Assembly (NCBI GenBank): GCA_023392475.1
Contig: JAEVZA010000010.1
Coordinates: 1-7,343, forward strand
Length of the DNA stretch: 7,343 bases
DNA from: Actinomycetes bacterium
GTDB taxonomy: Bacteria; Actinomycetota; Acidimicrobiia; Acidimicrobiales; Microtrichaceae
Direction of reading: 5' to 3'
Shown here: positions 1 through 5,387 of the stretch, in pieces
How the letters are laid out: each line of letters starts with the position of its first letter
Position numbering within the stretch: position 1 is the stretch's first letter
Position numbers and translations under genes: made by a program
Notes under the pieces: generated by a model
Database searches by the model: none
What the model was told of the DNA's origin: nothing
The model's input: only the letters and a program-made list of their open reading frames with translations

Positions 1-58
1 GGGGTACTTTTGGGGGGGGGGGGGGGGGGGTGGGGGGCGGGGGCACGGGTGACAGGGG
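1..58. repeat. poly-G / G-tract stretch at window edge
   Basis: The sequence contains a run of 19 G at 12-30, then G runs of 6 (32-37), 5 (39-43), 3 (47-49) and 4 (55-58), with four more G at 1-4. Such tracts could form a G-quadruplex. A 19-nt G homopolymer at the very start of a sequence is also what poly-G read-through from two-colour sequencing or a poor contig end looks like. No gene is supported between 1 and 124. Confidence 0.7.
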
Positions 59-124
59 AGTCGAGGCGGGGGAGTGGGAGCCGTCGCGTACTCGGTGCCC
101 GGGTCCCCGGCGCCCAGGGTTGGA

Positions 125-826
125 TCAAGGTCGGAGGTGGCGGCCGAACCAGTCGAGCGTGCGCGCCCACGCCGATGCCGCCGACGACTCGTGGTAGGCG
201 TCCCGGTCGTCGCAGTTGAACCCGTGGCCGGCCTCGGCGTACCGCCACACCTCGGTCTCGACCGGCGCGGTCGCGGCCGCCTCGCGCAGCGCCTCGACCT
301 GCTCGACGGGGATGCCCTGGTCCTGGTCGCCGAAGTGGCCCTGCCACGGGGCCCGCACCTTGGGCGCCACCTCGACGAGGGGCGGGAAGCCGAACCGGCC
401 CTGGAGGACGCCGCCGCCGTAGAACGTGACGGCGGCGCCGAGGTCGAGCTCGGCGTCGGCCCACAGGGACACCGTCCCACCCAGGCAGAACCCGACGATC
501 CCGCGGCCGCTCGGTGCGATGCCCGCCTCGTCGAGGACGCCGATGGCCGCCTCGAGGTCGGCGCGGATCCCGTCCGCGGTCAGCGCCGCGAAGTGCGGGC
601 CGATCGCCTCCATGTCGCCGTACTCCAGCTGCGGCGAACCGGTCCGGTGGAAGAGGGCGGGCGTCACGGCGAGCCAGCCGTCGCTCGCGAGCCGCTTCGT
701 CACGTCGCCGATGTGCGGGGTCAGCCCGAACGCCTCCTGGACGACGACCACGCCGCCGCGGGGCGGGCCGTCGGGCTCCTCGACGATCACGTCCATCGGT
801 CCGTCGGCGGTGCTCAGCGTTCGCAT
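125..826 (-). CDS. dienelactone hydrolase family protein (alpha/beta hydrolase)
   Basis: A 233-residue alpha/beta hydrolase of the dienelactone hydrolase (DLH) family, expected to be a cytoplasmic carboxylic-ester or lactone hydrolase; the substrate cannot be read from the sequence. The DLH catalytic set is complete: nucleophile Cys114 in GFCLGG, Asp167 in GHFGDQD, His201 in EAGHGF, and Glu31 in VVQEAFGL, which in characterised DLHs controls the nucleophile. The length fits the family (about 230-250). I chose ATG 824-826 because the conserved fold begins right after it (MRTLSTADGPMDV). An upstream in-frame ATG at 866-868 would add 14 residues and leave only 8 bp to the divergent yaaA start. 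Neither start has a strong Shine-Dalgarno site. It is transcribed divergently from yaaA. Family assignment is firm; a role in aromatic-compound degradation is not supported, since no pathway genes are nearby. Confidence 0.92.
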   Translation of the reverse strand: MRTLSTADGPMDVIVEEPDGPPRGGVVVVQEAFGLTPHIGDVTKRLASDGWLAVTPALFHRTGSPQLEYGDMEAIGPHFAALTADGIRADLEAAIGVLDEAGIAPSGRGIVGFCLGGTVSLWADAELDLGAAVTFYGGGVLQGRFGFPPLVEVAPKVRAPWQGHFGDQDQGIPVEQVEALREAAATAPVETEVWRYAEAGHGFNCDDRDAYHESSAASAWARTLDWFGRHLRP

Positions 827-876
827 GGCGCTCAGCGTGCCACCGCGGACCCCGTGCCGCGCGAGCATGACCGGCC

Positions 877-1653
877 GTGCCTACGCCCCTGATCCTCATC
901 CCCCCGTCGGAGGGGAAGGCGGCCGGAGGTGACGGCGCGCCCTGGGAGCCCGGCACGATGGCGGTGGACCTCGACGCGCAGCGCGCCCGCGTGGCCCGTG
1001 CGCTCCGCGGTGCGATGCGCGCGAACGCGGGCACCCGTAGCCGGCTCCTCGGCGTCGGCGGCGACGCGCTCGCGGCCGCCACCGCCGCGAACCGGGCCGT
1101 CGCCACGTCGGCCACCCGCCCCGCGATCGAGCGGTACACGGGCGTGCTCTACGACGCGCTCGACCACGCGACACTCCCCGCGGGGGCCCGACGACGGCTC
1201 CCCTCGGTCCTCGTCGTCTCCGGGCTCTGGGGCCTCGTGGGCCCGGCGGATCCGATCCCGGACTACAAGCTCAAGATGGGCGCGTCGCTCGGCCGGTTCG
1301 GTCGGCTGGCGACGTGGTGGCGCGGACCGGTGTCCGAGCGGGCGCAGGAGCGCGCCGACGGCGCCACGGTGTGGAACCTGCTGCCGCAGGAGCACGCTGC
1401 GGCCGTCGACCTCGGCGACCGCCGGCAGCTCTCGGTGACGTTCCTCGAGCCGAACACCCGCGGCGAGCTCGTGGCGGTGAGCCACTGGAACAAGTCGCTG
1501 AAGGGAGCGCTCGTCCGGCACCTGCTCGAGCACCCCACGACCGATCCCGACGACCTGGCCGACTGGGACCACCCCGCGGGCTACCGGCTGGACCCGTCGA
1601 GGACCGTCGAGGAGGGTCCGCGGGTGCGCCTGGCCATGGTCCGGGCGGGGTGA
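877..1653 (+). CDS. yaaA: peroxide stress protein YaaA (UPF0246/DUF328 family)
   Basis: A 258-residue YaaA-family protein. Landmarks in order: PPSEGK at residues 9-14, YTGVLYDAL at 87-95, SGLWGLVGPADPIPDYK at 115-131, VWNLLPQEH at 165-173 and HWNKSLKG at 203-210. These are the family's signature blocks, and the length is normal. In Escherichia coli YaaA is induced by peroxide and limits intracellular iron and DNA damage; that role is carried over here by family knowledge only. The start must be GTG 877-879, because an in-frame TGA lies at 868-870 and the conserved strand PTPLILIPPSEGK begins immediately. No Shine-Dalgarno sequence precedes it, so a leaderless mRNA is possible. It is divergent from the DLH gene (50 bp between starts). 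A strong hairpin about 100 bp downstream could end its transcript. Confidence 0.93.
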   Translation: MPTPLILIPPSEGKAAGGDGAPWEPGTMAVDLDAQRARVARALRGAMRANAGTRSRLLGVGGDALAAATAANRAVATSATRPAIERYTGVLYDALDHATLPAGARRRLPSVLVVSGLWGLVGPADPIPDYKLKMGASLGRFGRLATWWRGPVSERAQERADGATVWNLLPQEHAAAVDLGDRRQLSVTFLEPNTRGELVAVSHWNKSLKGALVRHLLEHPTTDPDDLADWDHPAGYRLDPSRTVEEGPRVRLAMVRAG

Positions 1654-1753
1654 TCGAAGGGCGTCGGGCCGGTCGGTGGTTTCCTGAGATGTGATGAGAT
1701 TCACCTGGCGGTGGACTGCGGCTCCGGAGCGCCATGGAGTAGACAGGACGGCA

Positions 1754-1816
1754 GCAACGACCCCCGGCCGTAGGGTTCTTCCCTTCCCTCCTACTCTGCG
1801 GCCGGGGGTCTGTTGC
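1754..1816. terminator. long hairpin; candidate terminator of yaaA or structured RNA element
   Basis: GCAAC (1754-1758) pairs with GTTGC (1812-1816). After one bulged T (1811), the 12-nt arm GACCCCCGGCCG (1759-1770) pairs perfectly with CGGCCGGGGGTC (1799-1810). The 28-nt loop can form an inner stem by GUAGGG 1770-1775 with UCCUAC 1789-1794 (one G-U; G1770 can serve only one stem), leaving a pyrimidine-only loop. No long T-tract follows, as is common for actinobacterial terminators. Position downstream of yaaA and upstream of the next promoter supports a terminator; a small structured RNA is the alternative. Confidence 0.6.
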
Positions 1817-1968
1817 GTCTCCGGCCGGGTGCGTCCGAGCACCGCTCCGCCCCGTCCGTCGCTCGTCGCCGCCGCGTGGGGCGCGCACCCGAGCGCGCGC
1901 ACTGAGCGGGTGCACAGCGGCACCGTCAGCACCGGGCCCGTGCGGGTCGTGGGCCGAGGGACGCGGGG

Positions 1969-1974
1969 TAGCGT
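1969..1974 (+). promoter_or_regulatory. candidate -10 box for the site-2 protease gene
   Basis: TAGCGT fits the actinobacterial -10 pattern TAnnnT and lies 18 nt before the start codon, leaving room for the ribosome binding site. The local context GTAGCGTGAC resembles CTAGGGTGAC upstream of the DUF6325 gene on the other strand. No convincing -35 box is seen at the expected distance. Confidence 0.4.
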
Positions 1975-1992
1975 GACCGGCGGAGGACCCCC

Positions 1993-3243
1993 ATGCGGCA
2001 GGCCGGACTCAGACTCGGACGGATCTTCGGGATCGAGGTGTCAGCGGACCTCGGCGTCCTGTTCATCGGCGCCCTCTTCGCGTGGAGCCTGGCCGCGGCG
2101 ATCCTGCCCGCGACGGACCCGGGCCTGAGCTCCGGCGCCTACTGGTCCGTCGGTGCGCTCGGCGCCCTCCTCTTCCTCCTCTCGGTGCTGGCCCACGAGC
2201 TCGGCCACTCGGTGGTCGCCCGGGCCAACGACATCGAGGTCGAGGGCATCACGCTCTGGCTCTTCGGCGGGGTCGCCCAGTTCAAGAGCGACGCGCGGAC
2301 ACCGGGCGCGGAGTTCTGCATCTCGGCCGCCGGCCCGGCCGTCAGCGCGCTGATCTCGGCCGTGTCCCTCGGCGGGTCGTACCTCCTGACCAACGCCGGC
2401 GCGCCCGACATCTACGCCACCGTGCTCTGGTGGCTCGGCGTCCTCAACGGCCTCCTCGCCGTGTTCAACCTGCTGCCCGGCGCGCCGCTCGACGGCGGGC
2501 GCGTGCTCGCCGCCGTGATCTGGAAGGTGCGGGGCGACCGGTTGGGTGCCCGCATCTGGGCGGCCCGTGCCGGCAAGGTCGTGGGCCTGCTGCTCATCGC
2601 CGCCGGGTTCGCCGAGGTCTTCCTCGCCGGTGGCTTCGGCGGGCTGTGGACGGCCTTCATCGGCTGGTTCCTGCTGGGCGCGGCCCGGATGGAGGAGGCG
2701 CACTACATCGGCGAGCAGGCGCTCGGCGAGCTCGCCGTCTCCGAGGCCATGGTGCGCGACCCCCGCACGATCCGGTCGTGGGCCACGGTCGCCGACGCCG
2801 TCGACGGGCCGCTGCGCGCCGGCCGGAACGTCGTCCCCGTGGTCGACGGCGCGGACGCCGTGGTCGGCGCGATCACGATGGACCAGGTCAAGCGGGTGCC
2901 CGCCGAGGCCTGGGGGACCACCCCGGTCCAACAGGTGATGGTGCCGTCGACGCTGCTCGTCACGGTCACCCCGGAGGAGCGCGTCACCGAGCTGCTCGAC
3001 CGGATGCACCCCGCCCTGGGTGGGATCGCGGTGGTGCTCGACCACGGCCACCTCGTGGGCATCGTCACGCCCACCGAGATCCAGCGAGCCGTGGCGCTCG
3101 GGCGCATGGTCGGCCGCGGCACGCCGGTCACGTCGGGTCCCGCGCCGACCTCGGGTCCGCCGCCCACGCACCTCCCGCCGCCCCCGCCGCCGCCCGGGTT
3201 CGTCCCGCAGCAGCGGTGGGAACCGCCCGCCGCGCCGCGCTGA
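1993..3243 (+). CDS. site-2 protease family protein (M50) with two CBS domains
   Basis: A 416-residue integral-membrane zinc metalloprotease of the M50/site-2 protease family. The zinc motif HELGH is at residues 68-72 inside a hydrophobic segment, and the third zinc ligand is Asp167 in FNLLPGAPLDGG (158-169). Hydrophobic segments lie at about 18-40, 50-78, 108-134, 143-165, 194-214 and 216-232. Two CBS motifs follow (about 248-300 and 311-366), a known architecture of bacterial S2P/Rip3-like proteins; CBS domains often bind adenine nucleotides. A tail from about 376 to 416 is rich in Pro and Gly, including a run of seven Pro. Such proteases cut transmembrane proteins, often anti-sigma factors, but none is encoded here and the substrate is unknown. 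The start at ATG 1993 is fixed by GGAGGA at 1982-1987, five bases upstream. msrB follows after 47 bp and is probably cotranscribed. Confidence 0.93.
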   Translation: MRQAGLRLGRIFGIEVSADLGVLFIGALFAWSLAAAILPATDPGLSSGAYWSVGALGALLFLLSVLAHELGHSVVARANDIEVEGITLWLFGGVAQFKSDARTPGAEFCISAAGPAVSALISAVSLGGSYLLTNAGAPDIYATVLWWLGVLNGLLAVFNLLPGAPLDGGRVLAAVIWKVRGDRLGARIWAARAGKVVGLLLIAAGFAEVFLAGGFGGLWTAFIGWFLLGAARMEEAHYIGEQALGELAVSEAMVRDPRTIRSWATVADAVDGPLRAGRNVVPVVDGADAVVGAITMDQVKRVPAEAWGTTPVQQVMVPSTLLVTVTPEERVTELLDRMHPALGGIAVVLDHGHLVGIVTPTEIQRAVALGRMVGRGTPVTSGPAPTSGPPPTHLPPPPPPPGFVPQQRWEPPAAPR

Positions 3244-3290
3244 CCGGCGCACGCACGGCCCCTCGATCCCTCGACCCACCGGAGACCGAC

Positions 3291-3728
3291 ATGGACGACA
3301 CGACCGCCCCCGACGATCCCGGCACCACCGACGGCGCGCCCGACCTCGCCGGGCTCAAGGAGCGCCTCGACGCCATGCAGTGGCACGTCACCCAGGAGGC
3401 CGGCACGGAGGCCGCGTTCACCGGCGTGTACTGGGACAACCACGAGGCCGGCCTCTACCGCTGCATCGTGTGCCACTCACCGCTGTTCCGCAGCGAGACC
3501 AAGTTCGAGTCCGGCTCGGGCTGGCCGAGCTTCTGGGAGCCCGTCGGGCCCGACGCCGTCGTCGAGATCCAGGACCGCTCCCACGGCATGGTCCGCACCG
3601 AGGTGCAGTGCGGCACGTGCGGCGCCCACCTCGGTCACGTGTTCCCCGACGGCCCGCGCCCGACCGGCCTCCGCTACTGCATGAACAGCGCGGCGCTCGA
3701 CCTCGACCGCGACACCGCCGGCGCCTGA
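3291..3728 (+). CDS. msrB: peptide-methionine (R)-S-oxide reductase MsrB
   Basis: A 145-residue MsrB that reduces methionine-R-sulfoxide in proteins, probably cytoplasmic since no signal peptide is visible. Zinc-binding CxxC pairs are Cys58/Cys61 (CIVC) and Cys107/Cys110 (CGTC). Other family blocks are SGSGWPSFW (74-82), HLGHVFPDG (113-121) and the catalytic Cys130 in LRYCMNSAAL. The position that usually holds the recycling cysteine (SGCGWPSF, 54 residues before the catalytic Cys) is Ser76 here. The only five cysteines are the four zinc ligands and Cys130, so regeneration probably differs from the two-cysteine type. The start at ATG 3291 has GGAGA at 3281-3285, five bases before. About 25 N-terminal residues rich in Asp, Thr and Pro precede the domain. 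It lies 47 bp after the protease gene. With yaaA nearby it suggests an oxidative-stress theme, which is inference. Confidence 0.95.
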   Translation: MDDTTAPDDPGTTDGAPDLAGLKERLDAMQWHVTQEAGTEAAFTGVYWDNHEAGLYRCIVCHSPLFRSETKFESGSGWPSFWEPVGPDAVVEIQDRSHGMVRTEVQCGTCGAHLGHVFPDGPRPTGLRYCMNSAALDLDRDTAGA

Positions 3729-3731
3729 CCG

Positions 3732-3768
3732 GTTCCCTCGAGGGCCCCCGAGCGGGGCCGACGGGAAC
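3732..3768. terminator. two-tier hairpin between msrB and the DUF11 gene
   Basis: The outer stem GTTCCC (3732-3737) pairs with GGGAAC (3763-3768). The inner stem GGCCCC (3743-3748) pairs with GGGGCC (3754-3759) around the loop CGAGC. It begins 3 bp after the msrB stop and ends 2 bp before the next start codon. There is no T-tract. It could attenuate transcription after msrB or hide the only Shine-Dalgarno-like bases (GGGAA) of the downstream gene. Confidence 0.5.
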
Positions 3769-3770
3769 GG

Positions 3771-5135
3771 ATGCGCCCCCACGCCTCCGCGCCCCGACCG
3801 ACCGCCCTCCGCCGAGCGCTCCTCATCGGGACGGTGGTCGCCGCCGTCGTGCTCGTGCCGCTCGCGGGCGGCGCGGTGCACGACCGGGCCGCCGCCGCCC
3901 CCGGAGGTGGGGCGACGCGCACGTCCCGCATGACGCTCGCGCTGCGGTCGCAGACCTACGACGCCGCGACGCACCGGTGGCGCATCCAGGTCGAGGTCAC
4001 GCTGACCTCGAACGCCGTGTGCGTCCCCGCGGTCTTCGACTGCATCGTCGGTCCCCTCACCCCGCCCTCGGGCGTGCACCTCACCGACGTGGCGTGCTGG
4101 TCGCCGTCCTGGAACCACCTCGTCGTGTTCCGCGACCACTGCATGAAGCAGATCGGCTTCGCCGGGTTCGGTCAGCGCTTCCGCTTCACCTACGAGACCG
4201 ACCCGTCCGTCGATGGGACGGTGGTCGACCTCAGCGCCGAGTTCGGGCGCGGCGTCCTCCCGATCGTCTTCCAACGCCTCGCGCTCCGCTCCCTGCAGGT
4301 CGACCTCGGCAGCCGGCCGACGCTGGCGAAGGACTGCCCCGAGGAGGTCGACGCCGGGCAGGCGGTCGCCTGCACGGTGACCGTCACGAACCCGACGGCC
4401 GCGCTCACGTTCACGGACCTCGACCTCGTCGACACCCCGGGCGGCGCGCTCGCCGGCGTCGGCGCCCTGACCCAGGCCACGGGACCGACCACGTTCAGCT
4501 GCGCCGGGACGACCTGCGCCGACGGCGTGCTCGCCCCGGGCGAGTCCGCGACGTTCGACTACGCGGCGACCGCTCCCAGCTCGCCCACCGGCGGCGATGC
4601 CGACAACTCGGTGGTGCTCAGCTGGTCGGGCGGCGGCTCGCCCGAGACAGCGAGCGAGCCGATCACGATCGAGGGGACCGGCGACACCGACCTGACGGTG
4701 GCCAAGACCACGCAGCAGACCGCGGTGGCTCCCGGGGGCACCGTGACGTGGACGGTCACGGTGACGAACACCGGCACGCTGCCCGCCGCCGACGTGGACC
4801 TCGCGGACACGGTGCCGCCAGCCCTGGAGGGCGCGACGATCACCTACCTGTCGGGCGTCGGCACCTGGACGTGCGCCGGACCTGACTGCACGACGTCGAC
4901 CATGCCGGTCGGCTCGGCGACCTTCACCGTCACCGGCACGGTGTCGGCCACGGCCGGCGCGGGCTCGATGGTCAACGAGGTCGGGGTGCAGTGGGGCAAC
5001 GACACCTACGGGCCCGACTACCCGGTCACGGCGGCCGCGGAGCTCACCGTCGACCCGCCGGCGAGCACGACGACCAGCACCCCGACGACCGCGCCGACGT
5101 CACGGACGCCCGCCCGCCTCGCCTTCACCGGCTGA
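3771..5135 (+). CDS. secreted DUF11-domain protein ending in LAFTG
   Basis: A 454-residue exported protein of unknown function. The N-terminus has arginines (R9, R14, R15), a hydrophobic core at about 16-36 and an Ala-rich stretch to about residue 43, consistent with a signal peptide cut near AAA-PGG. Residues 50-175 form a region I do not recognise, with four cysteines (84, 91, 109, 124). Two DUF11-like beta-sandwich repeats follow, about 180-303 and 305-427; each has TVTVTN and a CAGxxC pair (Cys244/249 and Cys368/373). DUF11 repeats typically occur in large cell-surface proteins. A Thr/Pro/Ser linker (428-448) leads to LAFTG at 450-454, like the LAxTG motif of class E sortases, but the stop codon follows at once, so the hydrophobic segment and charged tail are missing. 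The ribosome binding site is weak and lies in a hairpin. The last 36 bp overlap the convergent gene on the other strand. Confidence 0.85.
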   Translation: MRPHASAPRPTALRRALLIGTVVAAVVLVPLAGGAVHDRAAAAPGGGATRTSRMTLALRSQTYDAATHRWRIQVEVTLTSNAVCVPAVFDCIVGPLTPPSGVHLTDVACWSPSWNHLVVFRDHCMKQIGFAGFGQRFRFTYETDPSVDGTVVDLSAEFGRGVLPIVFQRLALRSLQVDLGSRPTLAKDCPEEVDAGQAVACTVTVTNPTAALTFTDLDLVDTPGGALAGVGALTQATGPTTFSCAGTTCADGVLAPGESATFDYAATAPSSPTGGDADNSVVLSWSGGGSPETASEPITIEGTGDTDLTVAKTTQQTAVAPGGTVTWTVTVTNTGTLPAADVDLADTVPPALEGATITYLSGVGTWTCAGPDCTTSTMPVGSATFTVTGTVSATAGAGSMVNEVGVQWGNDTYGPDYPVTAAAELTVDPPASTTTSTPTTAPTSRTPARLAFTG

Positions 5136-5387
5136 GTCGCACCGGTCGTGCCGCGAGGGGCCGATCCGGAGGAGCCCGCCGCTCGCGCCGATCGAGAGGA
5201 TCGAGCCCGACGAGCCGATCGACAGGATGGAGCCGGTCGAGCCGATGGACAGGATCGACCCGGCGGACAGCAGCGAACCGAGTGACCCGACGGACGCGAA
5301 GCTGGCCGCGGAGAACGCGGACGCGGCGGACAGCGCGCTGCCGATGCTGCGCCACGACCGCCACGACCAGCGGCCCCGGTCGATCAC
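5100..5387 (-). CDS. small repeat protein with Ser at every third residue (xxS repeat)
   Basis: A 95-residue protein with no function I recognise. Serine occupies positions 8, 11, 14 and so on to 65, which is 20 consecutive serines at strict period 3. The residues between are mostly Ile, Leu, Ala, Gly, Phe and Val, after an N-terminal Trp/Arg-rich start (RWSWRSWRS at 6-14). Residues 43-78 form four tandem nonapeptides, GSILSIGST, GSILSIGSS, GSILSIGAS and the degenerate GGLLRIGPS. The serines use TCG, TCC, AGC and TCA codons, so the pattern is not simple DNA slippage. The tail 79-95 is polar. The start is GTG 5385-5387, overlapping the SHOCT gene stop as GTGA, with no strong Shine-Dalgarno site, which points to translational coupling. 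A period-3 beta-solenoid or polyglycine-like helix, or a membrane-associated strand array, are possible structures, but that is inference. A shadow frame is unlikely given this regularity. Confidence 0.7.
   Translation of the reverse strand: MIDRGRWSWRSWRSIGSALSAASAFSAASFASVGSLGSLLSAGSILSIGSTGSILSIGSSGSILSIGASGGLLRIGPSRHDRCDSAGEGEAGGRP
5154..5261 (-). repeat. four tandem 27-bp coding repeats
   Basis: The units 5235-5261, 5208-5234, 5181-5207 and 5154-5180 each encode one nonapeptide of the xxS protein. The first three are closely similar and the last is degenerate. They are contiguous, with no spacers. Such repeats could vary in copy number between strains. Confidence 0.75.

Larger units (their letters stand above)
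1654..1992. other. 339-bp intergenic region with hairpins and promoter
   Basis: There is no credible gene between yaaA and the site-2 protease. The stretch holds a TGAGAT direct repeat (1685-1690 and 1695-1700, exactly 10 bp apart), a long two-tier hairpin at 1754-1816, and a weaker hairpin of 7 bp (GCACCCG 1885-1891 with CGGGTGC 1907-1913, 15-nt loop). A likely -10 box lies at 1969-1974 and a clear ribosome binding site at 1982-1987. Confidence 0.7.

Noticed and set aside
1712..1745. Promoter formed by TGGACT (1712-1717) and TAGACA (1740-1745)
   Set aside because: The spacing is 22 bp, the -10 lacks the final T, and the next gene starts about 250 bp away.
1771..1776. TAGGGT as a -10 box
   Set aside because: It lies in the inner stem of the large hairpin, has no -35 partner, and no gene starts within 200 bp.
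1754..1816. Match to the actinobacterial 6C small RNA
   Set aside because: That RNA is defined by two stem-loops each with six or more C in the loop. Here there is one nested hairpin and no run of six C in a loop.
832..3279. Two long minus-strand open frames (832-1932 and 2041-3279)
   Set aside because: They are antisense to yaaA and the site-2 protease, have shadow-type composition, and show no recognisable motif.
2082..3728. Long plus-strand open frame of about 548 codons across the protease and msrB genes
   Set aside because: Its upstream part is Arg/Pro/Gly-rich out-of-frame translation of the protease gene. Only its last 146 codons, the msrB frame with its own ribosome site, are real.
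3020..4885. Long plus-strand open frame of about 621 codons
   Set aside because: The translation is an Arg/Pro-dominated GC shadow with no domain, crossing three recognised genes.
5136..5230. Frameshifted remainder of the LAFTG sorting signal
   Set aside because: The other plus-strand frames after 5135 are charged or Arg/Gly-rich and contain no hydrophobic segment.
5154..5261. CRISPR-like tandem repeats
   Set aside because: The 27-bp units abut without spacers and stay in frame as nonapeptides, so they are coding repeats.
5125..5364. Alternative minus-strand frame of about 79 codons over the xxS gene
   Set aside because: It is Arg/Val-rich with no structure, whereas the overlapping frame has a strict Ser period, mixed Ser codons and a GTGA coupling to the gene before it.
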